Part shown: positions 33,850 through 47,332 of the stretch, one piece after another
Layout of the letters: each line of letters begins with the position of its first letter
Numbering within the stretch: position 1 is the first letter of the stretch
Source: Nemophila menziesii
Lineage: Eukaryota > Streptophyta > Magnoliopsida > Boraginales > Hydrophyllaceae
DNA length: 64,000 bases
NCBI GenBank assembly: GCA_029959085.1
Contig: JARWIR010000010.1
Location: 38,370,731 to 38,434,730 of the forward strand
Direction: 5' to 3'
Notes under the pieces: model-generated
What the model saw: the letters and a program-made list of their open reading frames with translations, nothing else
What the model was told of the DNA's origin: nothing
Database searches by the model: none
Position numbers and translations under genes: made by a program

Positions 33850-35720
33850 TCCGTCTTTCATCCATTCAGCGTTATATGCTAAGAGTCACCGGTTAAAACA
33901 TATTTAACTGTAAACAAAGTCATTGCTTGGATGGTACGACAAATTAGAATCCATGCATCCATAGGACTAAAATAACATATGCTCCACAATTTCAAATGCT
34001 CATTCACAAATATTGTAAGTTGTCGGGATGGAATTTTCAATTGCCTTCCAAAGAAAAAGTTTATATTAAGGGCCAAAGATCCTTTCCAAATGAGTTTTGA
34101 CCCCCTTGACGAGCGAAGTACCAGGCTTGGACTGGCTAGGAAAATGATTGTCTTAATTGCACTCTAGGACTTGGATATATCATGATTTTACAGTGTATTT
34201 TCCGTTTCCAATTAGAGCAAACAAGAGTGTCTACTTGGTCGTGATAAAGTAGTGGGATCTACAATACTACCTTCACACTATCTCCACCCATGTATTCTCA
34301 AACACTTGATCCTTACAACATGCTTTAATAGTTGGGTTTATGAGACCTTGGAACTTAATCAAAGAGTTTCAAAAATATTTGTCAGGGTCGATGTGTTCCC
34401 TAGTAGCCATTTATCATGCTATATAGATATTGATTCCTCCCATCACCAATGAACCAACACACACTCGACTTAATGAACCCTTTCCCATTCATCATTTTTT
34501 GCTAAGCCCACAATGCATGATTTCTGGTTCCTTTCAAAAGGAGCACCTGGAAAAGTATGTGCATGTCAAAGTATGATAAAATAGGGTATTTGGGTTGCCG
34601 ATATTAGATTCAACTTCCCTCATTGTGAGATGATTGAGCCTTTCCACCCTCTTAGACGAGACTTCACTTAATCAAGTAGCCATGCCGAACCCTCAACCTT
34701 GGATGAACCCCAGATTGTTATTATTTTTAGGTATTTCGCCATGTCCGCCACTACGACACTCTTAGGATGTTTGCAACGGAGCTCCATAGCCATGCACTTG
34801 TATTGGGTCGAAATACAAACATGACTTTTGGCGGTTCAAATACTACATGGATGCAAAATAATAGGTATACTAAGGGTTTACGCCTCTTTGTCGTTGCACT
34901 AAAAAAGTACATAGTGTCGTCATCAAATTACACGTGGGGTAAAGGTGTCCAAAAGCCTACAATTAGAAATACCTTAAGATTTCCATATTTAATTGTTCCT
35001 CAATGAGTCAGGTTAGCTCTCGGGTCGCTATCGAGAAGAGGTATGGTGATTGAGGGTCACCTCTATGTATGTCTCGTGAAAGAGTGAATGTCTTAATAAT
35101 TGACATGTTTAGCGTGATACTATAGGTCATTATGTTTATACATTTCATTATCCATCCAAACCATGTTTGGTGACCACCCAACATAGTTAGAACCTCCCAG
35201 ATAAAGTCAAATTTGTGCTTGTCATAAGCTTTATCCAGATCAGTGTTTAGGATGCCAAACCCTTTAGGGCATTGTGTTTTAGGCATTTAAATTTGTGAAA
35301 CTCATAATTTACAAGATGTTATTATCATGTATCACCCAATCTTGGGGAATTTCATTTGTGTAGGCGTGACTACGTTTCTATGATCGACTTTAGTCGTAAG
35401 ACTAACACTATGGATATTATATTTTAGGGAAAGATTGCTAGGGTAATAGGTCAGAAATCTCCAAAGTTCCAGGGTTGTCCACTTTTAGGATCAATCATAT
35501 GAGCGTCTCATTCATATGAGTTAGGTCTAAGGTTCCATTGAAGTGAATTTGACATATTTATATGATATTTTGTGTAAGGAGATACCAGAACAAATGGTGA
35601 AACGTCCTGATAAATCCTTCAGGTCTTGGAGGCTAAGTGGAACTAAGGCCTATGTCGTGACTCACTTCTTCCTTGTGACGAGTTAGATCAGATTAGTGTT
35701 ATCCTCATCAATGATGCATG
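33850..35720 (-). pseudogene. Old LINE reverse transcriptase relic
   Basis: On the minus strand in broken frames: PRPEGFIRTFHHLFW (APGPDGF block, about 35620), then LILKVDNPGTLEIS, then DNNIL, then ILNTDLDKAYDKHKFDFIWE and IHRGDPQSPYLFSI (35286-35008). Further on are SVCWFIGDGRNQYL (about 34450) and a zf-RVT-like end with WKGSLALNINFFFGRQLK (about 34090-34020). This is the block order of L1-type LINE ORF2. The polymerase FADD motif is not preserved. It is more decayed than the LINEs at 52 and 60 kb. Confidence 0.78.
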
Positions 35721-35817
35721 GATACCGGAAAAATAATGCTCGAAAGTTTGCCACCCTACTGACTGACACATATTAGAATAGAATGGCATAGTGATATTTG
35801 TATCTCATCCATATCAT

Positions 35818-36276
35818 CTCTGCTGTAGATCTCCCTGCCTAGGCGTCAACTCCCCCCCCCCCCCATCCGCTTACGGCTAGTTAAAATTCTATGTGTTTTT
35901 TCCTAGCGCCTTAGTCGTCATGGAATAGGTGCCTAGCCCATCTAGGCACTGATTAATGGAAAAAATTTGCCGCCTAGGCACCAATTAATGGCAAAACATG
36001 CCCGCACATGCTTTCTTGTTATTTTTCTTGTTCTCGAGAATTTTAATTGATATTATAACCCAATTTTTTGTATTTTTATATTTACCTTAGTGTTGTTAAA
36101 TGAATTTGATGACTTAAATAGTTAAAATTGCTATAATTACTATATATATTACTAAATATACAAAATTACACAGCTCGATTCAAACTGTATATTTCCGCCT
36201 AGGCCCCATGTAATCTCGCCTAGACGCTAGGCCCCGGTCGACCGCCTAGGCCGTAAAACTGAGATTTACAACATAG
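35818..36276. mobile_element. hAT-type MITE with perfect 8-bp target duplication
   Basis: The terminal repeats CTCTGCTGTAGATCTC and (complement of right end) CTATGTTGTAAATCTC match at 13 of 16 positions. They are flanked by CATATCAT at 35810-35817 and 36277-36284. Several CGCCTAGGC copies lie subterminally. 459 bp, no coding capacity. A C-run of about 13 lies near 35851. Confidence 0.88.
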
Positions 36277-36284
36277 CATATCAT

Positions 36285-37440
36285 GGACCCAGTCTCATTG
36301 TCATCTTTTAAACATATTATCCTATTAATTGTGCATCGTGATTTGGTAAAGGCCTTAATCTGCCATATGTATTTTTTGAATATATATATATATACCCCAA
36401 TATATGAGTGACTACTTTAATCTCCAATAATTAAGGTGTTTTTACTAATTAGATTTCCATGTCATCCAATTCAAAAAAATAAGTAATTTTCTTGCTTAGG
36501 TTATAAAAGTTTAGTAATTGGGAAATCAAATCAAAGTAGAACTTTTTTGCCATTTAGTTAATTAGTCGAGGAGCCTATTATATACTTCATAAATAACATG
36601 GAAAAGAGTATAGTTTATTAGTTCTACTTTACGAAATACTTTGCCTTCAGGAACAACATGTAGGGTGGTGTGTTCTTTCGCTTAGTGTACACACTATATG
36701 TTTTGCAATTTATTCCAATTGACCTTTTCTTTAAATAAATTATCAAGCTTTAGCGTCAGATTGTAAAATCAAGCCTTATAAAGCATGGATAGCTTTTAAA
36801 CAACGTTTTTTTGCTTTGGTTGTTTATTTAAAAAATCATGTTATTGGTTTCTCATGATGATTATCTTTTAAATGGTTTTCTCTCTTAATACATGTGAATA
36901 CTCCGTTTGTGGGAGAAATATCTTATAAGTTTTTTAGTCATAATAGTGGAAATACTCCATTTATGAGAGAAATATCTTATAAGTTTTTCAATCATAATAG
37001 TGGAAATTTCATTAAAATAAGATAGTTAAGACACAAAATTACCTTAGCAAATATCCAAAGGCTCATAATCCCTAGTTACAAGATGTACAAACGGGAAATG
37101 AGGGTTGAAACTTCAATTGTCAAACAACCATGCCAAAAAGTCGTTGTTTCACAACTCAGTTAGTTGCAATGATATTTCTTCTAGACACATAGAAGGACAT
37201 AATATCTCTATCCAAGAATAGTCTTACAATATCATTCACAAAAATATCTAATCTTCTATCACTAGGGACCGATCATTCCTTCACAATTTCAATAATATTT
37301 TTGAAGTCATTAACTAACTAATACTGAAGTTAGGGAAAGTATGGGCCAAACAAACTACATTTCTCACCCAGTTATTCCGTTTCTTGTGTTGAAGATGCAA
37401 AATAACTCCATACATGCCCTCCAATGAAATTTGTTTATGA
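36285..37440. other. Unassigned sequence with a 54-bp tandem duplication
   Basis: No gene recognised. Two adjacent copies of a roughly 54-bp unit (ACTCCGTTTGTGGGAGAAAT ... TAGTCATAATA) lie at 36893-37000, differing at a few positions. A short (TA)n tract is near 36378. Confidence 0.5.
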
Positions 37441-38450
37441 ATCTAATCACACATCAAACACCAAATAATTTAGGCATGAAATTGGAGTTTGTGAAGGTGA
37501 CCAACTCCTTTTAGTCTCTACAATCTTCTCCGTACCAATCGATACTTCATTCAAATCCATGGACACAAAACCACCACCTCCAAGATTATCTACCCTCAAT
37601 CGTGAACTCTCGTCGAGTTCTTTGTAAAACATCGTTAATTGAAGCTCGGGGGTATAACTATGAATGGACATTTAGCTAACCTTTGTTGAAATCTCGTATG
37701 TGTTTCTCCTACGCTTTCTTCATCCTCTTAGCAGAAGTTATCAAGTTCCATTTGATACTTCATTCTCATACTCTGTGGATAGAAGCGATCTAGGGTTTTT
37801 GCTTGGAGTTTGTCCCATGATGTAATTGATTCCAATGGTTGATGATCCAACCAATCACTCGCACCTCTGGTCAAGAAAAACTTAAACATGAAGTAATAAG
37901 TTTGCTCGGAGTGTCGCCTTGACTAATGTAGGCCTCACAAATCTTCATGAACTTTTGAAAGGATTGAACTGGATATTAATGTGTGGCTCCACTATAGTGT
38001 CCATAACTCAAAAACTAGTTCAACATACCCGCATCAGACTTAAATCTCAAAACTTGAATAACTATTAGGTGAATCCCTAACTGTTGAACTCTAAATTGGT
38101 CTCCTTTTCCAGGCAGACCTTGCTCTCCATGTTGAATGTTTGCAATATTAGGTGGAACTCCTCCATAACATTCTAGTGGTGGTTGGCCTCTTAGGGGAAT
38201 TTAGTTTTGATTGACTCGTTCTGTCCCAAGTGGTGGTACAACCTCTTCTCATGGGATTAGATTCCTATCAACATCTAAATTTAGTGGAACATTACTATTA
38301 ATCATTACTACTTGCTTTCTTCTCTCTCTTTCTAGCTTTCATTTTAGCTCAAAGCAACCTCACAGGATCCGAGAGCATACACCAAACCTAAAGACCTGTG
38401 AAAGATACAAAAACAAGCCTAAAATGGAAAACTACTAACTCTAATACACT
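37441..38450 (-). pseudogene. Ty3/gypsy gag relic
   Basis: On the minus strand, downstream of a primer site and LTR, frames with many stops give FMKICEAYISQGDTPSKLIT (about 37945-37890), WIINHWNQ, and later LQLTMFYKELDESSRLRVDN then LGGGGFVSMDLNE (37660-37520). These match the plant Retrotrans_gag pattern (F..IC..YI.QG...W...W..L...FY.GL...R...D...GG.F). No protease or pol follows to the left. Confidence 0.75.
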
Positions 38451-38478
38451 AAACAAAAACACAATAAATAATGAAATA

Positions 38479-38502
38479 GTCCCCCGATAACAACGTCAAA
38501 AA
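38479..38502 (-). other. Primer binding site (degenerate, tRNA-Asp type)
   Basis: The minus strand reads TTTTTGACGTTGTTATCGGG then GGA, a decayed form of TGGCGCCGTTGCCGGGGA, the complement of the plant tRNA-Asp 3' end. It lies 2-3 nt inside the LTR end. Confidence 0.7.
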
Positions 38503-38504
38503 CT

Positions 38505-40142
38505 TGTCGTCTCCTAAGATGTGATAAAAATAATCTAACAAATCAAAACCTCGAGTGATCACTCCCAACAAGTGCACGTGTCATTTGAAATTAATAAGTA
38601 AGTAATAATATCGTTCTTCACATAGATTGTGAGGTTAACATTAAACTTGTGTTTTTAAGAAGTGTAGATGGATTTAGTTGCTACTACTGAAAATGTTAAA
38701 ATTAAAAGATAAATACTTGTTTCGTTTTTTGATTGAAATATTAAATGCAATAAATTATCTAAATTGCAAATCAAACTACTAAATCAAATAAACCAACGAG
38801 AAAAGATAAGTATGGGAGTACAACCTGAGTTTTAGTATTCACATATCTTACTGAGTCGATAATTCTATTAATAAGGGTGAGTTGGGTAGTTATGCTAATC
38901 GAGATTCTAACTTCCTTCTAACTCTCATCAATGTATCTTGAAAGGCTATGTAACTATTACTAGAGTACTTGGATGAGGTGGTTCTACGTAAAATATCGGT
39001 GCTACAAAATATTCAACCTATATGATTATCCGGGTAGTCAAGCCCGTTAAGATCACTAACGCACACCAGATCTGTTCCCAAACCCCTCGCCTAGGTGATA
39101 GTCTAGGGCACTAAGGCCAAATCATATTAGATCAGGATATAAAAATATAAAAAAATTCAATTCATAACCAACCAATAACAATTTTTCAATTCAATTAAAC
39201 ATCTAATGGTACCAAATAACATAAAAGAATCAAATAATATCCAAGGTTCATACATAATTGCAAATTTGGGCTAATGTAATTAGTTCATACTAATAACAAT
39301 AAAACTAGATGGGAAAAGAATTAGAATCATGTTTAAGACAATGAACTATTAAAGTTTACCCTAATACTAAAGGTGGAGAGGTGAATAAGTGGTGCAGTAG
39401 GACTCTTCTTCTTCTTCTTCTTCTTCTTCTTCTTCTTCTTCTTCTTCTTCTTCTTCTTCTTCTTCTTCTTCTTCTTCTTCTTCTTCTTCTTCTTCTTCTT
39501 CTTCTTCTTCTTCTTCTTCTTCTTCTTCTTCTTCTTCCAATCATGTAATTTTGAAATCAGACTCTTTTCTAATGATAAAAGCAGATATATGAAGTCCAAT
39601 TATGTTTTAGGTGTTGTAGGATCCTTTTAAATGGCCTAAGTCACCCCAACAACGAATTCAAGGAAGAGTGAACTAATTCGAGCCACTGTAGTTGCAACTT
39701 TAATAATTTTTTCATCTGAACTCCAAATTACAAACCATCAACTCTCGCGTGCTCCTAAATCCAAGTAATATTTAGAAACCAATGGTTCCTCCAGAAGTTT
39801 CATTAATTGCACATGGTAAATCTATCTTTTTGATTTCCAAAGTTAACTAGTAAACGCTTAACTTTCTACAAAGTGGCTTTTCGGTCATTTTTAGCGTTGA
39901 CATGGGTGGGGTTGAACTTCCTTTCTCAACTTCTTATAATTTTCTAGGAATATAATATCATACAATTACCTAAGAGCTGAACACTTAATAAACAAATGAC
40001 GCACAAATATCTCTAAAAGTAAGAAATATCTAAAACTAGACAAGAAATTAGAAACTATTTAAGTATAGAGAATAATCCCTCAAATAACCCCTAAAAAGAT
40101 GTCTTGTGGCTAGATTAATATATCAAAATAAAGGAGACATTA
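38505..40142 (-). mobile_element. Old gypsy LTR with (GAA)n expansion
   Basis: The minus-strand LTR starts at 40142 with TAATGTCTCC and a decayed 46-bp hairpin (40097-40142, closing CAAGACATCT). It ends at 38505 next to the primer site. Landmarks of the superfamily remain recognisable. A (GAA)n tract of about 45 units fills the stretch that is AGAAGAA-rich in the other LTRs, downstream of the presumed TATA region. Confidence 0.75.
39404..39537 (-). repeat. (GAA)n / (CTT)n microsatellite, about 45 units
   Basis: 134 bp of uninterrupted CTT on the plus strand. Frames of poly-Lys or poly-Arg through it are artefacts. Confidence 0.97.
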
Positions 40143-42736
40143 AGACCCCCTAACTCAAAGTTTTGTCACCTGACAAAATAAGATCTAAACTACGGAATAT
40201 AACTCGAATAAGTATAGGAGAGAAGAATGTGAAATATAATTCCAAAAAAACTACCGAACAAGTCTCATATAATATATATATATATATACAAGATAATTTA
40301 CACATACACTTAGCATAAAAACAATCAACATGGTAAAATTTGAAGATTAGATTAGTTTTGTAATGCAAGAAGGGTATGTCTGATATGGTGGCTATAGATT
40401 GTTCCTCGATCTTAACATAGTATCCAATGGTACACTAAACTACTCTCTATCATCTCAATCGTTTCTAGATCACATAATTAAGAAGCATAAGATCTTTACG
40501 ATTGTAATATCAACTTAGGGACGATATGATAATTATATGGATAATGTGAAGTGAGCTTTTGACTCTCTCCTCACTAGCCATCAACGAATCGCCCTAGAGC
40601 TTGAGTTTACACTCAAGGATGTTCTCAGTCTAACTTTATGATACAATTAACAAGCATCCCAAATAATCTTAAAAACAATTTCCAATGATCAAATAATGAA
40701 TTCCATTTTGTTGGTTTTCTTAATTTTAATTCTTTTTCCTTTTTTCTTTTTTTGTAAGTTAGACATGACACTCTGTTTGATGTGAGATTTCATGATACAT
40801 ATTTTGATATCTTTTTCTTTTTCTCATTATTTTTTATTTAATTACCCCCAACAAAGGATTACGATAAAAAGAAAATAATCACATATTGCATACATACAAG
40901 CACAATCCACCCAATGCGTTTCCCAAAAAATTGAACCCACCACCCAAACTCAAGCTCTAAAGATGTTTGTCTTAGCGTTGCGATTCGAGTGCAGGTTATA
41001 TGGAAAATTTCTATAATTTCAAGGGTATGGTTTATAATGTAGCTACAAAGAAAGGGATACGGTCTAGAAGGGGGTAGAATGATATAAAAATTAAATTTGG
41101 TTATCAATTTAGTAGGGAAACAAGGCGATTATCAAAGAAATGCCTTCATTAAATTCTAATTACGTAATTTTGTTACCTTCTGACCTCTATCACATTTATT
41201 AAATTGGTGTTCAACTAACTAAGATCTCACGTTCTACACACCAATCATTCTTCCTAAGTTCAAACTTACTACTACTGCATTTCTTACCAATCATTTCTAT
41301 ACTTTTATGGTGTGTTTTCATGTCCATACTTTAAGAAGGTTATGACTAGTTTACAAACACATTGCATTCGTGGGTCATTTTACACCTAATTCCTTAAAAT
41401 TTATTAAAAACATAATTTTTTCCACATAAAAATGGGAATGAGGGAAAACGAATCCCCACACCCCAAACTCAAAAGTGAGATGTGACGTCACGACTCAAAA
41501 CAGGCTCGATAAGAAATTAAAAATTGAAAAATGCATAACTAAACACATAAGATACAAATAGTGATGTACAGAAGAAACGTAGTTTCATAGGTTATTGCCT
41601 CTCATGATCGTCACCCAAGGTAGAGAAGAAACATACTCCCGATTCTTATTGACTCGATAAGTAATACCGCATTTGAGCATAATTAGACAGATTTTAAGGG
41701 AAATCCCGACATTAAACGACTTATGACCCCCTAACAAACTCTATATATCTTCAGAAGTTTTTGATATGTATGTTGTAATTTGATGAGATGTCAATATAGG
41801 GAGGGCTGGAAAATTGAAATTATGCGACATACCAACATTGAGTAGTGTCCACGTAAATGGCGCGTTAAGTTGATCACTAATATTCGATCAACTAGTAATA
41901 CACATCGTTGTTTGTCCAAGATTCTTCTTTGGGGGTAATCTCTAGATTTCCATTCCTACCTTGGCCTTGATATTTATACAATGGGTTTTGGAATCTTCAA
42001 GGAACTCTAGTGTACACATACTCACTTCATCAAGCATAATTGTCTCAGATGTTGATGACGGAAAGATCATGTTATAATTGTGTTGCATGCCCTGGTAACC
42101 GATCTAGAGTTTGCCGTAACAATTGTTGAAAATGTTTGGCAACCCTCAGGGTGGAGCATCCTGACTTCTACGAACAAATGTTTGGAGGACACTTGTTTTT
42201 CCTCTGCCGCAGAGATGTGACTCTCAAACAGGAGGTGGTTTGAGATTGTTCCCTTAGAGCCCTTCATTCTCGGCTGTTGAGAGTGACTCCATTCTGATGT
42301 CTCCATCTCTGTTTGTCTCTAGAAAACTAGCTCATACCTGGTTTTCATCTGTGGTTTCTCAATGAATTTGGAACTTTTGTTTGTCATCGCCAACTAATAG
42401 AGTTTAAAGTTCCCAACCAATAAGAATATACTAACAGTATATAATTCTATTTGAATTTGTAGGTGGTTTAGGAGATGAATGTATAGTTGTTTGGGCGTAG
42501 TGACCTAAAAACATGATAAGATAAGGACCAAGGGTCATGTGCCTCCCTAGACACTCCTCCCTAGACACTTTAAGATTCAAGACAGTATTAGGACCGAAGA
42601 TCGAAGGGGAATATATATGGAATTATGTGTGACTGTATTGGGAAGAAAAACCGTATGTTTTATGAATAGTGAAAATATAAGTGATACATTTTAGGCGCAT
42701 GAAATGAGTATTTATAGATAAGGAAACCCAAATATA
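40143..42736. other. Unassigned sequence
   Basis: No coding domain recognised. An (AT)n tract lies near 40269-40287. Small open frames (40150-40368, 40859-41107, 42067-42306) have no family motif. Confidence 0.4.
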
Positions 42737-42744
42737 CCTAGTTG

Positions 42745-43498
42745 TAGGGGTGAGCATGGTTCGGTTCGGCTCGGTTTTTGGTCGTAACCGAAACCGAAAC
42801 CGAAACCGAATCATTCGGTTTTTAAAGGGGTCGGTACCGAACCGAACGGTTTTCATCGGTTCGGTTTCATCGGTTTTCGGTTCGCTATATGTTCGGTTCG
42901 GTTTTTTTTTACGGTTTTGGTATATGTTTTATTCGATAGTTGGATATATTTTATTTAAGACATTTTATTTTCTAGAAAATCCATATATGAAGTGTTTGAT
43001 TTTCATGTTTCATGTAAGAAATCATATTTTTGGAACTCAAATATTATATAAGTCGTAAACGAATAATAATATCAAAGGAATATATATAAAATTTGATGTT
43101 TATGCTTTACCTTCAACAAATATTAATAAACGAAGGATTTTTTAAATTATATCGACTCATGACTTATGTAAAAATATGTTGCATATTATGACATTTTTAG
43201 GGGCGATTCATGTCATATATGAACATTTTTGTTTTCAAAAATTACTCTGTTTTCTATCCCATTGTCATAATCTTTTAAAGAATATAAATTAAATTCAAGA
43301 ATGTTTTAGTTTTTATATTTTTTTGGTTCGGTTTTTCGGTTCGGTTTAGCATAGAAAAACCGTACCGAACCGAACTTTTCGGTTTTTTAAAAAGCTTATA
43401 CCGAACCGAACGGTTTTGTCGGTTTTCGGTTTTTTCGGCTCGGTTTTTTCGGTTTTTTGGTTCGGTTCGGTTTTTCGGTTTTGTTTTGCTCACCCCTA
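42745..43498. mobile_element. Non-autonomous hAT element with perfect target duplication
   Basis: Begins TAGGGGTGAGCA and ends with its exact complement TGCTCACCCCTA, flanked by the perfect 8-bp duplication CCTAGTTG (42737-42744 and 43499-43506). Both ends carry dense subterminal GGTTCGGTT / AACCGAACC repeats, typical of hAT transposase binding regions. 754 bp, AT-rich middle, no transposase. Intact ends and duplication indicate recent movement by a transposase encoded elsewhere. Confidence 0.93.
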
Positions 43499-43506
43499 CC
43501 TAGTTG

Positions 43507-44899
43507 GGCTTTTTTCGTATCCCACTAGGAGATGCTCATGAGGCCATGTCTTTGGTAAGAGGCGAAGTATGATACATTTCCTCTTCAGGTTACAATGAAA
43601 GCTTATTACTTTGGTCAAATCGAAAGTAGTTATCTTAGAATATTGTCGAGCCTTTGACATTTGATCCTTTTGATCATCCAAGATGGTGATCCAGCAGACA
43701 CCCATGGTGTAGCATGGCCGAGCCTACCAACCTCCATGGACAAGACTACCCCAAATTTTGCAGCCACCTTATTACATCTATTTTTTTTATTCGAAAGAAA
43801 TTGTCATGTTAAATATATGGATATAAAACATATAATTAATGGCACTGAACATGGGAAAATCCATATGCCAGACAGGGGGATATGACTCCATATCTACTTA
43901 GAAGATATAAAAAAACAACAATGAAGAAATTTACAGACTCAATATTATACCTAAGACAACATGGCTCTATATATATTATTATATCATCACCCAAATAAGT
44001 CCATCTCCTTCTCAGATTCACTAACAAGGCTGCAGTAACAACCATGTGGATGGAATCCCAAAATACTACTAGGATGACCACGATCACTAACAAAAGTTGA
44101 TACAATCTACATCTGTAACATATAATATTGACGAGAGTAGTTGTCAACACTCAGAAATACCCATCATCAAATGATTTTTTAACCCTTATATGGACAAGAA
44201 AAAGGAATATTTTGGTAAACAACCTCTACTATATATGGAACTAGGAATCGCACAACGCCGTAGAATACCCTACAATTATACAAAAATATCATAAACGGTC
44301 AAAAACCCTGATTAGTACATAAAAAATACAAAACAAATCATAACCAGCCACCTTGATCGACCACCGACAAGCTATATAAAACTAAAATCTTGTTATGTCT
44401 TTACTTAAATTAGAATAAAAGTGAGTTGTAATAGTTCCAAGTAAGCTACGATATCATATCCATTTGCTAAGAGTAGGATATATAGCAATATATGATGCAA
44501 CTATGAAGCTGTTTGAATAAAAGTTTTTTAACTGAACTTAGTGTAGTTCCTTCAATTAAAGAGGTTGTTTCTTTATAGGATGGAAATATTTGAGATATTG
44601 TATGATCCAAGGAACCTAGATCACACTATAAATCCAAACATAGTCTACAGTATTATCGCTTTATTCGAGAAAACTTGGGGATGTTTGAATTCAGTTGTAA
44701 GAAGAAAGGAAAAACGAGGTAGACCTATTGACCAATGTGCTTATATGAAAAGATTGATGAGAACAATAGGTGATTAGATTACATGCCTAGATAGATTGTG
44801 TATATGACAAGTGAGAGATTGATGGAATTATGCCTTAGTTCCGATCATCTTGTAAGGAATTAAACACAATTGTTTAATGTGCAAGATAATACTAATCCC
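43507..44899. other. Unassigned sequence
   Basis: No gene recognised. It may include the broken far end of the retrotransposon to the right, but nothing here resembles pol. Confidence 0.35.
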
Positions 44900-47229
44900 T
44901 ACAATATTGATTAAAGTACGTTGAACTAAATTGGTCTGAATACGTTGAACTTCACCTCCTCGTCTTGGATTCTCATAATCATTTATCCGTTTTCTACATC
45001 AATTAAAGTACGCCCCGTGGCTAGGAATGGTCTTCCCAAGATAATGGGGACATTCTGTCAGCCATTTGTAAGACCATAGATGTTGGTTCGCATCACCTAT
45101 CTTTAACTTCTCAAAGATTGATTTGGGCATAAGATTAATACTTGCACCCAAATCGCATAGCGCTTTTCCTTGCCACTCATTCCCTATAGATATCGGAATT
45201 GTAAAGCTCCCAGGATCAAGTATTTTGGGAGGTAACTTATTCTGACATATTGCACTACATTCTTCAGGTAAACCAATCAACTCATTATCGCAATATGGCC
45301 TTTTGTTGGTGAGGGCTCTTTTCAAAAACTTCGCATACTTGGGTACATCTCTAATAGCTTCTAACAACGGAATATTAATACTAAGACCTCTCACCTTGTT
45401 AAAGAATTTTTTATAATCTGCCATATCACCCTTCTTTTGAACTCTAGATGGAAATGGTGGAGGAGGACGGTTTATTATAATATCTTCTTTCTTTTTCGGA
45501 ACTTCAATAGGCCTCTCCACTTCTTCTACTTCAACTTCTTTATCTTTATCAACCACATCCTTTTCTTTTCTAACATCTTCCTTCTCTTTCATATCAGGAA
45601 AAGGAGGTGGAGGAAGGTTCTTACCACTTCTGAGAGAGATGATTTTACAATCTTCGATTTGGATTGGATTTTCAGTATCACTAGGGAGTTTCCCTTGTGG
45701 ACGCTGATTCAATTGTTTTGACATTTGCAAAACTTGATTCTTTAACATCTGAATGTGTGCTTCAGCAGCTTGTTGCCTTTGGATTGACTGTGCATGGAGT
45801 TCAATCAATTTCTCTACGGTTTTCTGAAGGTTATTTGTACCTTCTTGTGGTTGAGCAGGTAAGGCTTTCTGGTTCATGGTGTCATTATAATTGTCTTGAT
45901 GAGGTTGTCGATGAACATAATTTCCTTGATTCTGTTCCCCTTGATAATTATTCTGAGGTCTTGGATTATAGTTGTTACCTTGGGGACGCGGTTGATAAGC
46001 GTGAGTAGGATTTGCTGCCCTATTAGGGTTTGAATACTGAAACCCAGGATGGTTTCTGTTAGGTTGATACCCTTGACCATTCGAATTGAAATTTCCTCGG
46101 TTGGAGACAAACATCACGGACTCTTGATTATTCTGAAAATTCTCCCATTCATGATCATTCACACCACAATACGAACATCCATAAACTTCTTGCGTAGCAT
46201 TCACTTCAACCCTTCTACTCAAACCTTCTTTCACAGCTAACGTAAGTTGCTTCAATTGTGTTCCAATGTGATTTGTATTTTGTTCTCTAAGGAGGTGAAC
46301 CTTTCTTCAATATTGACGTTATTAACTCCCCCCTTAACTGGTGTTCTCACAGTATTCCAACCCACTTCATTAGTTACCGTTCTATCCAAAATAATCCTTG
46401 CATGGACGGTTAAAACCTGTAAAAACGCACCACCACATAATAAATCTGAATCTTTCCTCGATTTCCTATCAAGACCGTTATAAAAAAATTCAATTGTTGT
46501 TCTGAAAGGTCATGATTAGGGACTCTTCGTAAACAATTCTGGAATCTCGACCAACTTCTAACCAAAGCTTCATCATATTCTTGTCAGAAGTGTTTTAACT
46601 TGAGTTGAGCATCTAATCTCATGTTGGAGGGATAATATCAGTCGAAAAACGTAGCTTGTAACTGTTCCCAATTCGTAATCTTTCCAGGCTCTTGTGAATC
46701 ATGCCAATCACTCGCTCCATCTATCACGAAAAATCTGAATATAGCAAAGTACATTTGCTCTTTTGTTACACCTTGAGTGATGTACGAATCGCAGATTTGC
46801 ATAAATTTATGTACAGCGCGAATAGGATCTTCTCCGGGCTTGCCACGAAAAATTCCCGAAATTCTGAAATTGAGCTAACATACCCGAATCTGGACGGAAT
46901 CTCAAAACATCAATATTGGCTGGGCCAATCCCAAGAGGAGGAGCAAGGAATGGTTCTTGCGCCGGACCAGTAAGGAACCATGGATCAGCTACTTGGACTT
47001 GAACTGGAGGATTAGGAGGTATAAGAGGTGGGACTAGGCCGTTCTGGCCATTTTGACCATTTTGACCATTGTTCTCAATCGGAAGGTCAGCCATCTCTCT
47101 AGCTAATCTCTCTTCTAATTCTAGTGCTTCTTGTTCTTTTCTTTTCTTGTTAGCAAGTCTGACTAATGATTCAGGATTGTCAAGGATCGAAGGTAATGTC
47201 TCAAGATCCTTAAAGAGTCTCATTCGCAT
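44900..47229 (-). pseudogene. Ty3/gypsy gag-protease, 3'-truncated
   Basis: Minus strand, 130 bp after a primer site. The gag start is MRMRLFKDLETLP (47229), with QNGQNGQNG and an N-terminal proline-rich part. The gag core follows after a frameshift (FMQICDSYITQGVTKEQMYF, then FFVIDGASDWHD, about 46800-46690). A zinc knuckle CSYCGVNDHEWENF (about 46178) has lost its last Cys. An Asn/Gln/Pro-rich linker follows, then an aspartic protease with GKALCDLGASINLMPKSIFE (about 45170-45110). After a deletion of its middle and a frameshift it ends LGRPFLATGRTLIDVENG (about 45035-44985). DLGA in place of DSGA is usual in Athila/Tat-type plant elements. No reverse transcriptase, integrase or 3' LTR follows. 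Confidence 0.88.
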
Positions 47230-47332
47230 ACACCAAACCTAAAAACCTGAAAAAGATGAACAAACAAAGCGTAAAACTGAAAAATAAAAATGCAACTAAC
47301 ACTAAAGGATAAACACCAGGGTCACACGCTAC

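Noticed and set aside
39333..39599. Poly-Lys and poly-Arg open frames
   Set aside because: Translations of the (CTT)n microsatellite only.
44565..44777. 70-residue plus-strand frame as a gene
   Set aside because: No recognisable motif, no start context or splice support, transposon surroundings.
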